Shown: positions 1 to 12,670 of the stretch, in pieces
How the letters are laid out: each line of letters starts with the position of its first letter
Position numbering within the stretch: the first letter of the stretch is position 1
From: Syngnathus acus
Taxonomy: Eukaryota; Chordata; Actinopteri; Syngnathiformes; Syngnathidae
Direction of reading: 5' to 3'
DNA: 64,000 nt
Assembly (NCBI RefSeq): GCF_901709675.1
Contig: NC_051105.1
Span: 6,625,104 to 6,689,103, forward strand
The notes under the pieces: model-generated
Database searches by the model: none
Told to the model about the DNA's origin: nothing
Seen by the model: the letters and a program-made list of their open reading frames with translations, nothing else
Translations under genes and position numbers: made by a program

Positions 1-10
1 GGTTTCCTAC

Positions 11-1891
11 CTGGGGCACAAAGAGCATGCAGTTGGTAGCCAGCGTGCAAATGAAAATGGCACCGGCCACCGTGCTGTAGACCACGTTGGGCCAAGACGG
101 CATCAGGACGGACACCGGGACGGCCACACCGGCACAGAGGGTGACCAAAGTGACGGCGGTGAGGATGGTGGGAGACTGGTTGACTGGAGGGTGGCTGACG
201 TTGCTGGTCAGGCCGGCCAGATATGTGCCGTAGAGCAGGAGACACCCCTGATGAAGATAAGGTGGGAATTTAGAAAGATGCATTAGGGTCAGTCCAAAAA
301 AGTAAAATTACAAGGGGGAAAAAGTTAAATGCAGCGAGCCCTTGAATGATTATATTTGAAGAGAGTGGGGACAGAACTTACCTTTTTAACAACAATAATG
401 ATAACCCACAAATCCGAGTACGCAGAAGAGCAGGAATCGAGCCGAGACAAAGAATAGGAGATTTCCTTCCCCACCATCTACAATGAAGAAAAATAGTGCT
501 GGTGAGGCAAAACCACACACTAGCATAACAAATAAAGTCCAGAAGCTTTTATTGAAATTCTGATCTTCATCAAGTCAACTGTATCTGACCCACCTTAACG
601 ACTGCATTGAGCGAGCGTGAACAGCGGATGGGGTCCGAGAGGTTCCAGGCAGTCAGGATCAACAGGTCCACCAGGATCAAGAGAGCCACCATGGCCATTA
701 GCTGAATGTCTCGGATGATCTGATATGTAAAAGAGTTAGGGCCTTGTGAAAAAGCCTTAAAGTGGATTTAATCCAGGAATTAAATTGTGACAGTAGCAAT
801 CTCAGAACTAAAGCAGAAAAAAAAAAATAAAATACAACAAGGTCAACATCACGATAATACTGTACCCACCACTCTCTTGTCGGGCGCTCTTTGGGTGAAC
901 ACTCTGTACAGCCGCCATGTTTTTCCTAAAATGGGTCCAAACACCATGGTGCTGCCGAGACAGAGGGTCCACACTCGAGCCTGTGGGAAGTAATGTAGTC
1001 ATTTTACATGTATTTTTATTACTTTTTTTTCAAATAGAAATGAACTGCAAGCCATCAAAGAGCAAAAAAAGTAAGCTTGCTGACAGGGTGGACAATGACA
1101 GGGTGGACATTTTTGGCTAATCTTAGTACTTACTGAGCATATGGTGCACCTTCAAATAGCGACACGATTGGGTTACCTAGCTGACTGTACTGTTAAACAA
1201 ATATAGGTCAAATGTCTGAAAGGCTTTTACATCACTTGATATTTTACTGACAGAGTGGACATGTTAGGTTTACCCAATTACTTGCATAATGACATAAGAA
1301 TAAATATTCAATATCGGAGATCTCAAATCAATATTCAATTAGCTTTCCATATATGTGAGAGCGACTCACATGTAGTACAGCTCTCGCGTCCATCTGAGGG
1401 TGCGAGTCCACGGCAAACATGAAGCCGCTGCTGTAGGTGAGGACACTTCCAAAGAGACTCAGGACATTTAGGTTAGGACTGGACATCTTTACTATCCTTG
1501 TGAAAAAAGTTTTGATCAACACTGTCAAAGAGAAATGATATGTGTTCCAATAAATGATTGATATTCACGAGTGTTTTGCCACCTGTTGTTTTTGAAGCGC
1601 AGGGTGAAGAGCAGGAAGCAGAAAGCCAGTAGGATGCCACTGGAGAGCAGCGTCCACACTATGGCGCTCAACACCGGGGAGAGCGAGTGTCTCGGGGAAT
1701 CCACGGCCATCTGTGAACATGCGCTCATCAGTATAATGTGTATATACATATATATGGCCCTTGGCTATGATTACCCTACTGAGGCTGCACAGTCCCTGCA
1801 ACATCTCCATGCTCTCCTGCTTGTGAACCCCCGAGTGGCCGAGGCACAGTGGGGAATCACAGTCAAAGCTGCAATTCCACCCAGGCTCCAT
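11..1891 (-). CDS. gpr156: gpr156, orphan class C G protein-coupled receptor (partial: first seven coding exons)
   Basis: Seven coding exons are read on the minus strand: 1775-1891, 1583-1710, 1370-1496, 870-980, 594-719, 382-477 and 11-247. All have GT-AG borders and matching phases, giving 314 codons before the gene leaves the window. The start at 1891 opens MEPGWNCS, close to the human GPR156 start. Like GPR156 and unlike GABA-B receptors, it has only a short N-terminus (about 50 residues) before helix 1, with no Venus-flytrap domain. Family blocks are visible: KMSSPNLN after helix 1, FGPILGKTWRLYRVFTQR after helix 3, SDPIRC after helix 4, LLLYGTYLAGLTSNVS in helix 5 and WPNVVYS before helix 7. 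The cytoplasmic tail is missing because the window ends. In vertebrates GPR156 signals through Gi and sets hair-cell orientation in the inner ear and lateral line (established knowledge). It lies upstream of lrrc58, as in human 3q13.33. Identity is secure. Confidence 0.93.
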
Positions 1892-4681
1892 GACTCGCCA
1901 CAGTCAGTCCACTTTCATGTGTACATCCTGTTAAATATGACAAGGGAGGGGAAAGACAAAGAGTTTTTTTTTTTTTTTTAACTTTCCAATTGTTGTACAA
2001 GTAGCATCCACAGTGTGGTGCTCTCACACACACTTTTCACATACTAGGCCAGGGAACCACTAAAACATTTATTAGGTCCACTTGCAAGCCCCAATACAAG
2101 AAGTGTACAAGCGAGCACTGGTTGAGAGTTATTCGGTTAACAATATTGTTTATCATTATTGTGCTCAGCTAAGAGTGGTTTTGATAATCTCATACAAGCT
2201 AATGTGTCACAGCACTAGCATTTGTGATAAATAAAAAAACTTGTACCTTGGTTGTACCTAAAAAGAAGTCAGTTTTATAGTATTTTGTAGTTTTCTTGTT
2301 GTACCTGAAAATTAATCTTGCTCTTCTCATTCTAATGTTTTACTCTTACGAATTCTTCTTCTCAGTACAGTTCCTAAAAGAAAATTTAGTTTTCAACCAA
2401 ATTCATAACTTAGTTGCTGCACGTGAAAGATAGTCTAGTTTCTAACAGGGACATAAACCAAAGCTGTAATTTGTATCTCTGACAAATATAATTGCAGGAG
2501 TGACAAACACAGACATGGACTGAGCAATTTCAGTATGTCACTGTGCCCTCAGGCACTTGCACCCGCCCGCCCTCTCTGCATAGACATGTAGATGCGCTCG
2601 TGTGGCTGCCAACTCGACTGAAACTCACAAACTGTGACTCAGACCGGCATTTACCTGAGCAGGATGTATCAGGCATCATGTCTGCTCATTGTCTAAGATT
2701 ATGGAGTCTCGGCACTTATGTAACACTAAGATCCCACAAGACAGCCCCAAATCTCTGAAAGTAGTAATTGAATCTGGACTGAGAGTCAAACATCTTTGTA
2801 TGTTGTGGAGAAACAACTACTAATGCACAGCCCACAGTGACCTACTTAAATTAACAGTGTTGAGAGAACAATGCAGCGGCATATCTGGGAAATGTCTGCA
2901 GTTCCTGTCCTTGTCCTTTTCGTCACTTCACCGAGTTTAGCTTCTACTCCTGCTGCTTCCTGCAGAAAAGCCCCCCCAGCTAGAAAGAGACATTTCCTCC
3001 CTGTTTTTCAATAAACCCACTTTGGAGCTGTGGCGAAGTCAACAAAGGTGGGTTGATATTTGGCAGCGAGGGATTTTAGGCTTTTGAGGTCATTGTTACA
3101 ACATTCTTTGAAATCCCTGAATGACAAACAAGTAATAGTTGAGGATTGGTTTTGGGAGACCTTTTATAGCTTCAACTTTCACTTGCTCACTTCCTCTTTC
3201 AAGCTCTGTTTGGTTTGACTAAAGCATGGTACACAAGTCCTTATTCCTTCAGGGCATCCTGACTGAAGAAAAATTATACCGTCATGATACAAATTTCTTC
3301 CCTTCCAGTCCACATCACAAATATTGAACAGTTTTAACATTTACGATTGTCGGCGCCTGCCATTTTCCGAGCCAATGAGGAAGGAAAATTCACTCTCAAC
3401 TTTATCTTTCAGAGACATCCAACAATCAAGCCTCTGCTGACGTTGATCGGAAGGAAGGGTGGGAAAAAGAAAAATGGCTTGATTATCAGTATGTATGCAC
3501 CCCTCTTGTGACTGATCTCCCGTCTGACTTTTTAATCAAAGAAATAGAAACCAACTCTGTTTCATTGTATTGTAATTGTCCCACTTTCAGGATTAAGATT
3601 AACTATGGCTGCTGGCCTCATGTAAATCCGGGTTGAGAGGGCAATATTGAGGCATTCCACCTGGCCCAGTGCTCCCTTCATGAGTTTATTCTCTAAGCTG
3701 AGTTAGAATGCAATTTATTGGGGATAATCTCTGGGTGCATGGTGGTGCATTTTGCAGCTATGGCGCCCCGTTGGAGGGAGGGTGAAGATAATCTGATTTG
3801 AGGAGTCAGCTCCAACTGTGCGATGTTGATAGCGTATGAAAATCACTGCTGGTCACCTGTGATTAAGACTAGTAGCTTTAAATGGCCAAAATAAAGATGC
3901 TGTCCATCTCCCAGATACTATGATGGTGAGAAGTAATGCTGTTCTTCTTTGTTGTTGCTTATGAAGATTGTTGTGTTTAATGATCCAAACCCAAATGAGG
4001 GAAGTCAAAATGTGTCATTGGAAGTGGAATCTGGACTAATATTCCTAAAACATTAGTTAGAAATTAGTCAAGGCTTTCCTAAACCTGACCACAAATGGTG
4101 GTGCAACACATGTAGACAACATTTAGTTCTTTATCCATTGCAAAAATAAATGATTATTGCTACGGTTATTTACTGAGTCACTTGTGAGAAACTCTTCTTC
4201 GTGTGTGTATTTTTTTTTTTATATCATATTGCCCCCAAGTGGCCAGGGAGCACACAACAAAAGCAGTAGTGCCATGTATGTAACGAATTTAAGCAAAAAT
4301 ATTTAATTCTTTGCATTTCATTTATTTTGTTATTATTGTTATTTTGTGTATTTTGGCAGTTAAGAAGGACTACATTTAGTATTTGTCATGTTTCCAATAA
4401 CTCACCAATTCACCGACATGACAAAAGAGCCACACCAATCTCAATCGGGAGCAGTAAACGAATAAAGCCAACCTGAGGATGATCCCCACGTCTGGTCCCG
4501 TTGAGGATTCCGTGGCACACGACTCTGGCATGCTTGGATGAAGAAGTGACAGCTAACATGGTTTGCCTTAGATCTTCACGCTTGATAAGAATCCCACCAT
4601 TTCCAAGCACTCGTCAAATTTTCCACAACCAGCTCCTGTCAGGAGAAGCTCGGCACACTGAGAGTGAGTGAGCAGGGAGGC

Positions 4682-4701
4682 GTGTGTGTGTGTGTCACAG
4701 G

Positions 4702-4741
<40 letters not shown>
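4682..4741. repeat. (GT)n microsatellite, interrupted
   Basis: Two GT tracts are separated by a short unique stretch; the second, at about 4705-4741, is uninterrupted. A separate (CA)n tract lies at about 4896-4917. Confidence 0.95.
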
Positions 4742-4743
<2 letters not shown>

Positions 4744-5249
4744 CTCTCGCTCTTTCTCTCACACACATCCCTAGCCAATAGGGTTTAAATTTTGATGGCC
4801 CATGTGGCAGACAAGGGTTGTAAGAAAGTCCTCGGGGACAGGGTGGTTCATGTAGGAGTCCACAATATAAATAAATAGGCTTGTTGGAATGGAAAGACAC
4901 ACACACACACACACACAGATTACGTGAGTGCATTTGCTGATGTAACAATATTTGGATGCATCATGGCGCTATTAAGATGTCACCGAGATTTACAATGCCT
5001 GCACACCAACATTTTATGAAAATGAAATCATGTCATGCAAATGTTTTGATATACTGTGGCAATGTGCACACAATAAAGGTGGGATGTCAAACATGGGGGC
5101 CACATAAAGACACAAAGGCAAGAGTACACGTACACACACACTGGGTCATTCCTGATGAGGGTGTGTCAGCACAGCTCACAGCTGTAAAAGACACACCAAA
5201 AAATGATCATAACATGAACACAATTATGTACAAAATACAGGTAAAAAAT

Positions 5250-5294
5250 TCTCTTAAGGTATCCAATAAAAAAAAAATCTCTTAAGGTATCCAA
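5250..5294. repeat. Two direct copies of a 17-bp word around an A-run
   Basis: The word TCTCTTAAGGTATCCAA occurs at 5250-5266 and again at 5278-5294, separated by ATAAA plus an A-run. It looks like a recent small duplication or slippage event. Confidence 0.9.
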
Positions 5295-6566
5295 ATTATT
5301 TGGAACAGCTCCCAGTACGTGTGATGCAGTGCAAACCACAACCAGTAATAGTAAAGAAAGCATGTAACCGAGTAGCTGTTCAAAGGAAAGCATGTACAGA
5401 AGAACCTTGATTTATTGGATTTTGGATTCAATGGATAGAAAATAATGTCAAGTCTACTCAGAACACCAGTAGTTTTAAAATCCAGGTTTAAGCAGGACAT
5501 GAAAGCAAGCGTCAAGGTGCTTTGGGATCTGATGACAGCACGCTCGTGTCCCGTTGAGGAACAAAAAGCGTCTCGGTTACATACAGCGCGTGTCGACCGC
5601 TATTGTGTGTCCCTGGAGATCAGGTATAAGATGAACTTGTTAGCAGGTGCATGGCCACTGTTGGTAGAGGCCCGCTGGCAGTGACAATGGTCAGATTACT
5701 AACGGCCTGAATATTTCATTGACACGCAGAGCAGAAGTCAGCACATTAAGGTTAATTATTGAGATGGTACTGCGTGAAGGTCAACCTTAAAGTTCCTTCA
5801 GCGACGCTATGATGATTTTATAAGAATTATGACGGGGGTGAGCGTTACGGTCTTTGTAAAAGCAGAATTCGCCCAGTTGTGCGACTGTGCCTATGGAAGT
5901 ATTCATGTGATGTGTATAAACTGGAAACCTTCGTAACGTAACAATTTTCCAGCCCTATTATCACTGGCAGGTGGAACCACAGTTTCCGGCTGTGGAATGA
6001 TCAACATGAGACATTTTGTTTCAGCATTGCCACAAAGCCAAGTGATTTTAATTATTCCAAAAAGTCATTTGACAGACCAACCCAAAGAAAAAAAATTCAG
6101 CCACGTTGCTATGAAACTGGATGAGCAGTGGCTGGAAGGTAAAGCATCAAACTGCCACTTTTAGTTAAAAATAAAAGTAGTCATGGAATCAGAGGATGCC
6201 AAAGCTGGATCAGAGTCAACGCTAGTTTGAATGGCGCCCAGTGCTGCCGCACATATTGCACGTACCAGAACCAATGGCATTTCACACCTAGGCCTTCAGT
6301 GATGTCCTACGCAGTCCTAACTGAATGAATCTACCTCTTAATACCATCATTATGATGTCATGACTCGAATTTAATGTAGATTAAAGCAAAACAATTCAGT
6401 CCGTTCACTGTCACAGGTGTGCCCGTGCACTAGTGCGTCTAGTTCTGCAAACTATCTTGCACAAGCATCAAGCATTTATTTTGAAATATAATTGTTTCGT
6501 TAACATTGATTTAATACTAACAAAAATGTAGAAAAAAAAGACAAGAATAAAATAATTTTTACTCAC

Positions 6567-6880
6567 AGGTTAGCTTGCAGTTTTTCTCGAAAGGACCGTC
6601 TTGAAAATTGCGTTGTATTTATAATAGCGACCGCCAGATCAATCTCTTCTCATCATTCAGCAATTGTGGGTTGAAAGAAGACCAGCGTGATCTACACAAA
6701 TTGATCTTTTGGCTCGTTCCAGTCGCCAACAGGACAACAACTTCCGTTTGGACCGTTGCGGAGCTTCTCACTCGTGCGTATCCAATCAGGACGCGAACGA
6801 GTCACGTTCAACGTGATGCCTGCGAGCTGGCCTCAATGTCGCAAATTCGACATCTTATTGGTGATCAAAACTGTCCGTTT
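6567..6880 (-). promoter_or_regulatory. Candidate promoter and non-coding first exon of gpr156
   Basis: On the minus strand a good donor (ACCT|GTGAGT) ends a possible exon at 6567. The sequence upstream of it, to about 6880, is richer in GC and CpG than its surroundings and has CCAAT-type motifs near 6783 (plus strand) and 6859 (minus strand). It lies about 4.7 kb upstream of the gpr156 start codon with no other gene between. This is inference from splice and promoter motifs only. Confidence 0.33.
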
Positions 6881-6895
6881 CGGTTCATTTAAGTC

Positions 6896-6960
6896 ATAGG
6901 TGTCAAACTCAAGGCCCGGGGGTCAGATATGGCTCATTCTTGCAGCCTGGCAACACATGA
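6896..6960. mobile_element. Fragment of a hAT-type repeat end
   Basis: The words GTGTCAAACTCAAGGCCCGG and, soon after, CAGATATGGC resemble the end of a repeat family widespread in vertebrate genomes and usually classed with hAT (Charlie-like) DNA transposons. Only one end is visible, with no matching inverted end or target duplication, so it is a fragment. Confidence 0.45.
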
Positions 6961-6989
6961 TAGCTGAAATATGATTGAATGAAAGCACT

Positions 6990-7019
6990 AACATAACATA
7001 ACATAACATAACATAACAT
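6990..7019. repeat. (AACAT)6 pentanucleotide microsatellite
   Basis: Six perfect AACAT units follow the hAT-like fragment. Confidence 0.97.
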
Positions 7020-8601
7020 TGGAAGCAGGCTGCTTCAGCAGTGCAGCCAAAAAGATAGCTATAAAATGAAAAGAATAGATTATGGGGATTAATTAAAGGC
7101 ATATTATGGGGGAAAAACATATTTAGAATTAAATTCATTTTCTGATGATGAACAGAGAAGGACTTGCTGGCTCTGACGGCCCTCCACTGCCGGAAACCAT
7201 CTGATGTACTTCAAATACACGCTATTGTTTGGAAATAAATCAAACAATTATAATCTACAGTAAGCCAGTCTGGATTTACAATGACTGTCACATGTAAAGG
7301 CTCAGCATTCAATCAGTAGTCGCCAACTCCCTGGTGCACACATGGAGCCGTGAATATGTTTGAGAGGGTGACAAACATAGGGATCTAAAAGAAACAGCCT
7401 AAGGCAGACGTACTGTGACATGTCAAATCAAAAACAATCAGGCACCAAAACAATATTTTTGCATTACAAAGATTAAGAGAAATTTGCCATTGTTTATGAC
7501 TGAAATAAAATACCTGCTATGTACACACACAATAAAACCCGCATTGTTTGATTTCTTTAAATCAGAATAACATTTAGACAAAAAGCAATCCGTCACAATG
7601 CATGTCTTTTATCATTCTTATATTCATTTACACATGAAACATCTTCTAAGTGCAAGCTACATCGCAGGTTATTTAAATATGTAGTTCATTTTTATTATTG
7701 TAAAATGATTGGTAGAAAAGCAGTTATTCAGTTACAATTTTTGTTATAATAAAAAAATTCACAAAAAATCCTAGTAATCTTGTCACATTTCAGGGGGCTT
7801 ATATTACATTGCATGAAACACAAACAACACAGTATTGAAAAGACATCAGTAAGAAGCGATTAATTTTGTCATCTGGGTGCCACTGTAACATTCTCTCGTC
7901 TAATCTGCGTTAAATCAAGGAAACTGTTCAAAAGGAGATACATCAGAAATCTCAAAGTACCAATTCTGATTTCAAAACATTTTGATTGCATCCTTATGTT
8001 AGCATATCTAAACATAAACAATGTGCTTACATTATGTCTTACAAATGCATTGCAGTGATCTTGTGATACATCGAGCATTGAACTTGGCTATGTCAAATAA
8101 TCAGCACGTCATTTACAAGTGTTGAAGTGAACAAAATTGCAAATTTGTTCCAAATGTCTTTCTGGCAGTGGTGGCTTTCAACAAGTACCATTCATTTGTA
8201 GTATAAAAAAAAAAAAAAAAGGCCCATTCATTTGCAGTCTGGCCGCAGTTGTGTGAATCCAATTCAGTTCAATTTGTACTAAAATCAACAAAGTGTCAAC
8301 ACCTTTCACCCCCACTTTAGCTGGTTTAACTAGCTTTTTTTTTTTGGTTCTATTTCTTATTTGTATAATCATATGTGCAACTTGCATGATGGTAATGGTC
8401 TGGGCAAGCTGTGCTGTAATTCTTGATCCTTGGTTTATTTCGTCAGAGGCCTGTCACAAACTGGTAATTAAGAAACCAGGGGACTGTTTTAAATTATGAA
8501 AACACATGATATGCCTATGTTAAAGCCAAACTAGATGTGTCAATGTAGAAATTGTGCGTAAGACTGTACAATTAGTGTTTCCCGATGGAGCTGGCAAGGT
8601 C

Positions 8602-11600
8602 CTAGCCCAGCAGCACTCTCTGGAGGCGGTCGGCGGGAATGCTGTTCTCGTCCTCAGACTCAGCATCGCTCTGCGGGTTGGAGCTGCAGGGTGACCTGGT
8701 GCACTCGGGCGAGCACAGGTAGTGCATGAGCGGCAGCCGGTACTTCCCGCAGAAGTCCACAAACTTGATGTGGCGCACGCACGAGTCAAAGTAGACGCCT
8801 GTTGAAGACAACAAAAATCATAATTGAATTTCAAGTGGATATAAAGACTACAAATGGTAGTAGGTAAAGATAAATAATTTCAAAACTTGTTGCGCAATGA
8901 ATTAATAAGACCCATACCGGCACATTTTGGGTTGGGGCACTTGCTGGCCAGGTCCAAATACTTGAGCAGGTGGGAGGGCAAGTCCAGCGGAGAGTAGGGG
9001 ACATTCCTGCTCTTGATGGAGCGGCCGGCCAGCTCCAGCAGCGAGGGCGGGTCGTACATCAGCTCTTTGACAAAGCGCACCACCAGCGGGTTCCCGCGCA
9101 AGCTGAGCTCCTGCAGGTGCACCAGGCTCAGGATCTCTCGCGGCAGGTACGTCAGCAGGTTGTTGTGGAGACTCAGCGAGCGCAGCGAGTGGAGTCTGAA
9201 GCCGTATAAATGGTTGCCAGTGAGGCGAGGGCACTTGGGTGGGATGAAGGTGACTCAGTGTTAATTTACCTGGTGAGCTGCGGGGGGACGCTTTGGATGC
9301 GGTTGTCACAAAGCACCAGGTAGCTCAGGTAGGGCAGGTTGGCAACCTCAACAGGAATGGCTGAGATGAAGTTTCCACCCAGGTACAGCAACTCCAGACT
9401 GCAAGAGCAAAGAGAGGAAAACATTCCATTAAGATCTAACATGAATCGTAATAAAATACTTTCAAATGGACATTTATGCTGATGATTGTTTTTTTTAACT
9501 TATTTGGAAGTCAGAACCCACCACTTTTTAAAAAATTATATAAATATTGTGATAAGACTTTTTCTAAAATATTACAGCTTTGCTATTGTCAAGATCTATA
9601 ATATGCAAAAATATTCAATTTTCGTAGTGGACTTCATCTCTGGCCATGCAAATTAACCTGACATAAAAACAAAATCAACCAGTAGGGGGAGCTAAAGTTT
9701 GAATCTTGGAACTGTTACATAGGGACCAGCTTTTTGATGCAATTCAACATTTGCACCGCAGACAAAAAAATGGATGATGGATCACGCGTGATAAAGACGT
9801 GGAGGTCTGAACTTTCACCGGGTACTGAAAGCGTGCGACTGAACGCCAAGACAATTAAATTTTCACTGGTCCAGACAAGACTCACCAATTATTGTTCCAG
9901 GTCATGCAGTGATTTTTCTTAAAAAAAAACAAAAAAAAACGTAAATCGATTTGCATCAGAGCAAGGAGAATAAAAAACAATTATGGACCGGTCTATAACG
10001 TTGCAGTTGAATGAGTCACATCGTCTTATCCGTTCATGACGTCATTTATAGATGAGTTTAAAGCTGCGAGTGAAAGCGCCCATGACTTGCCACCTAGTTT
10101 CAAAGATTCTGTATTTTGTTGGAATAACATTCTGCAATTAAAAACTTCAAATTAGAGGCTGACATTTTTCTGATAGTTTTCAACTCAGTTTTGCAATAAC
10201 TGTTGTTGACATAAGTGGAATTACTCAGTTTTGCAATAACTGTTGTTGACATAAGTGGAATTAGAGTCAGATGCTTCCGGAGGGAAAAAAGAAGGAAATC
10301 AGCCCCCCCCCCCCCCCCATCCGTTGCAAAAACAATAAGCAATGTTGCGAAACCAGATATATTGCTTCCAAATAAAGAGGAAATTATTTCGCTGTATTAC
10401 ACAAACACACTGCTGGCTGTTCTTTCTGAAAACAGTAAGGGAAATTGATTTCTGCATATTTAGTCTATGAGATAGACGCTCTTCTCCAAACATTTCAAGA
10501 CAAGATGAACTAGAGGTTGCCCACACACTATTGCGCTGACGAGATGACTAAAAAATAAAAACGTCATCATTCAAACTCCAAGAACTTTTATCAAACAAGT
10601 GTGGCATGAATTGAAGTCATCAAGACAAGTCATAAATCAGATTACAGGAATAATGCAGCTTAATTAATTGACAACTAAATGATACGCAAACATATGGACT
10701 GCACTGAGCTTTGTCCTTAAATTGCAGTCATTGCAATATGGAAACTTGCATTGTACTAGTTGATTTGAATCGGACTAATACTGCATTTCTAATTACTATA
10801 CAAGGTAATTTATATATGTATGGGAATGTAGAAAGTTAAAATGTTAGTGGGTAACATGTTTCATGATGACAGTTTAACGCTGCAACTGATTATGACCATT
10901 TCTATAACCCAGTATCCATGCATCCCTAGTTGTGTCCATATTTTTTCTTTTTAGCTTTGCCCCATGAATAAAGACAATCACTGAGAGCTCAATAAGTTAT
11001 TTCTCTATAAACGCGTCTCACTGTTCGAAAATCCACAATGATAGCTCTTGGGTTTTAAAGTATCAGCCATGACACAGAAGCTAGTGCACTAGTGTCCTCA
11101 CACAAAAAGGATGAATGGCGGGTCAAAGGTCCGTGCGTCCATCGCAGGTGAACTTCACAACCCTTGTTTCCATGGTGACACGCTCCGCTATTGTGGAGAT
11201 TGTTGTTAATGAAAATCCCGAGCCGTACCTGAAGTAATCTCGCCAGCCCCACAAACGTAGCTTTTGTAGTACAGGCCTCGACCTTTCTGAACCCCAAATC
11301 CTCTATAAGTGACGAAATTACGTTGATATCCAGCACACGCGACACCTATGACGCAATAACAGCATCACTACGTTTCTATCAATGACCACGCTTGTAGTGA
11401 CCTACCTGGTTAGGTTTTCAATCTCGGCAGGTATGCTTTTCAGTCTGTTTCCGCCGAGTGACAGCGACTGAAGACGCCGGAGTTTGGTGAACTGCAGCGG
11501 GATCTCCTCGAAGCGGTTCCCGCTAAAGTTCACCACCTCCAGCTGCATGGAGCCGAATCCCTTGGGCAGCGAGAACTCGTTCAGACAGTTGTTTTTAGCA

Positions 11601-11863
11601 TAGAGCGTCCTGAGCTGAGCTAGCCGTGTGATGTCCTCGCCGATGGCCGACAATCTGTTGTTGCTGATGTCCAGCAACTGGAGGTTGGAAAAGTGGGTTA
11701 CCGACGAAGGCAGCGTGGACAGCAGATTGCTGTTCAAATACAGCTGCTTGGTGTCCCTTTTTTTCTCGTCGCTGACGCCGTTCAAGACGAGAGTGTTCAA
11801 GTTCGAGCGCGAGAAGTCGAGCACGCCGTCGCTGCCCACCGCCGCCCTGTCGTCAAGCTCCAT
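8602..11863 (-). CDS. lrrc58: lrrc58, leucine-rich repeat-containing protein 58
   Basis: Four coding exons on the minus strand (11406-11863, 9270-9398, 8918-9195, 8602-8798) join in phase to 353 aa; human LRRC58 is about 371. The start MELDDRA at 11863 is preferred over an in-frame Met 16 codons upstream because the human protein begins with a similar acidic MEE start. Exon 1 carries LRRs such as LQLLDISNNRLSAIG and LQSLSLGGNRLKSIPAEIEN; exons 2-3 continue with LELLYLGGNF, YLVLCDNRIQSVPPQL and LRSLSLHNNLLTYLPREIL. The C-terminal block has CPNPKC, FVDFCGKYRLPLMHYLCSPEC and the end RLQRVLLG, all typical of LRRC58. It is an intracellular LRR protein whose function is poorly characterised; some recent reports suggest a ubiquitin-ligase adaptor role, which I cannot confirm here. 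The N-terminus is shorter than in mammals. It sits between gpr156 and fstl1, as in human. Confidence 0.95.
10183..10262. repeat. Tandem duplication of a 40-bp unit in lrrc58 intron 1
   Basis: Two adjacent copies, 10183-10222 and 10223-10262, appear identical; each begins ACTCAGTTTTGCAATAAC. No third copy is seen. A poly-C run follows at about 10303-10318. Confidence 0.95.
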
Positions 11864-12025
11864 TTTGGAGGTGTTCTTTTTTTCTCTCTGCAAATTGCTC
11901 GTAAAGTCCACGTGGAAGTCTTTTCTACAACGACGCCGTCACGTGCACACACGCCCGTTTCCTTTCCTCGCTCTAAACCACTCGCCGCTGCTTTAGACAT
12001 TTAACCGCGTCTCACTGTTCGAAAA
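11012..12025. repeat. Exact 20-bp direct repeat flanking lrrc58 exon 1
   Basis: The 20-mer CGCGTCTCACTGTTCGAAAA occurs at 11012-11031 (intron 1) and at 12006-12025 (about 145-165 bp upstream of the start codon). Each copy is followed by a slightly different CCAC-containing stretch. The interval between the copies contains the whole first coding exon. Confidence 0.85.
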
Positions 12026-12160
12026 CCACGCATCATATGCAACAAAAACGTAACCTTTCGCGTGTAATGTGAACCACTTTTCTAGTTGCCCGTTAATGCA
12101 CCGTTTTGTGATTGGTCAACACGGACACTAAACCACGCCCACCTCGTTTCTATTGGTTGA
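11864..12160 (-). promoter_or_regulatory. lrrc58 promoter region with two CCAAT boxes
   Basis: Upstream of the start codon the minus strand shows a CACGTG E-box at 11940-11945 and two CCAAT boxes, read as ATTGG on the plus strand at 12111-12115 and 12152-12156. There is no clear TATA box. The layout suits a CCAAT-driven housekeeping promoter; the transcription start is not determined. Confidence 0.5.
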
Positions 12161-12399
12161 CATTGTAATTTTGTAATTGTTCACGTAACATTACATCGCG
12201 TACATTTGTATTAATGCGGTTAATTTATTGTGTAAAATAAACTACACTATTTTAATCCTAGTGCTGCAACATATGCATGTGCAGTTTGATGATGGTCCGA
12301 CTTGCAAACTTGTCCCGCTCCAGTGACATTATGTAACGCTAGCCTTCGGTTAAAGTTATGCAAGAATGTGCAAGTTATGCATAGAATGGGAAGAAAACC

Positions 12400-12420
12400 G
12401 TGTGTGTGTGTGTATATGTG

Positions 12421-12475
<55 letters not shown>

Positions 12476-12498
12476 ATATATATATATGTGTATATATA

Positions 12499-12529
<31 letters not shown>

Positions 12530-12538
12530 GTGTATATA

Positions 12539-12571
<33 letters not shown>

Positions 12572-12613
12572 GTGTATATATATATATATATATATGCGTG
12601 TGTGTATATATGC

Positions 12614-12647
<34 letters not shown>

Positions 12648-12648
12648 T
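12400..12648. repeat. Compound TG/TA microsatellite, about 250 bp
   Basis: Alternating (TG)n, (TA)n and TATG units run almost without interruption. Long ORFs of I/Y/T/H residues in several frames here are artefacts of the repeat. The tract ends about 20 bp before the hAT MITE. Confidence 0.97.
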
Positions 12649-12670
12649 TGACGTAAAGCATGGTAGGTTA

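Larger units (their letters stand above)
1892..6566. other. gpr156 5' region, probably a long first intron; no coding exon recognised
   Basis: No convincing coding exon is visible on either strand. The stretch is AT-rich with poly-A/T runs and short microsatellites. If the non-coding exon proposed near 6567 is correct, most of this is the first intron of gpr156. The stretch around 4500-4700 has several minus-strand ORFs, but they match nothing I recognise and one is built from a GT/CA repeat. Confidence 0.5.

Noticed and set aside
4410-4948. Minus-strand frames upstream of gpr156 that could be extra exons
   Set aside because: They match no known N-terminal part of the receptor, one consists largely of a CA/GT repeat, and the gpr156 start at 1891 already matches the family.
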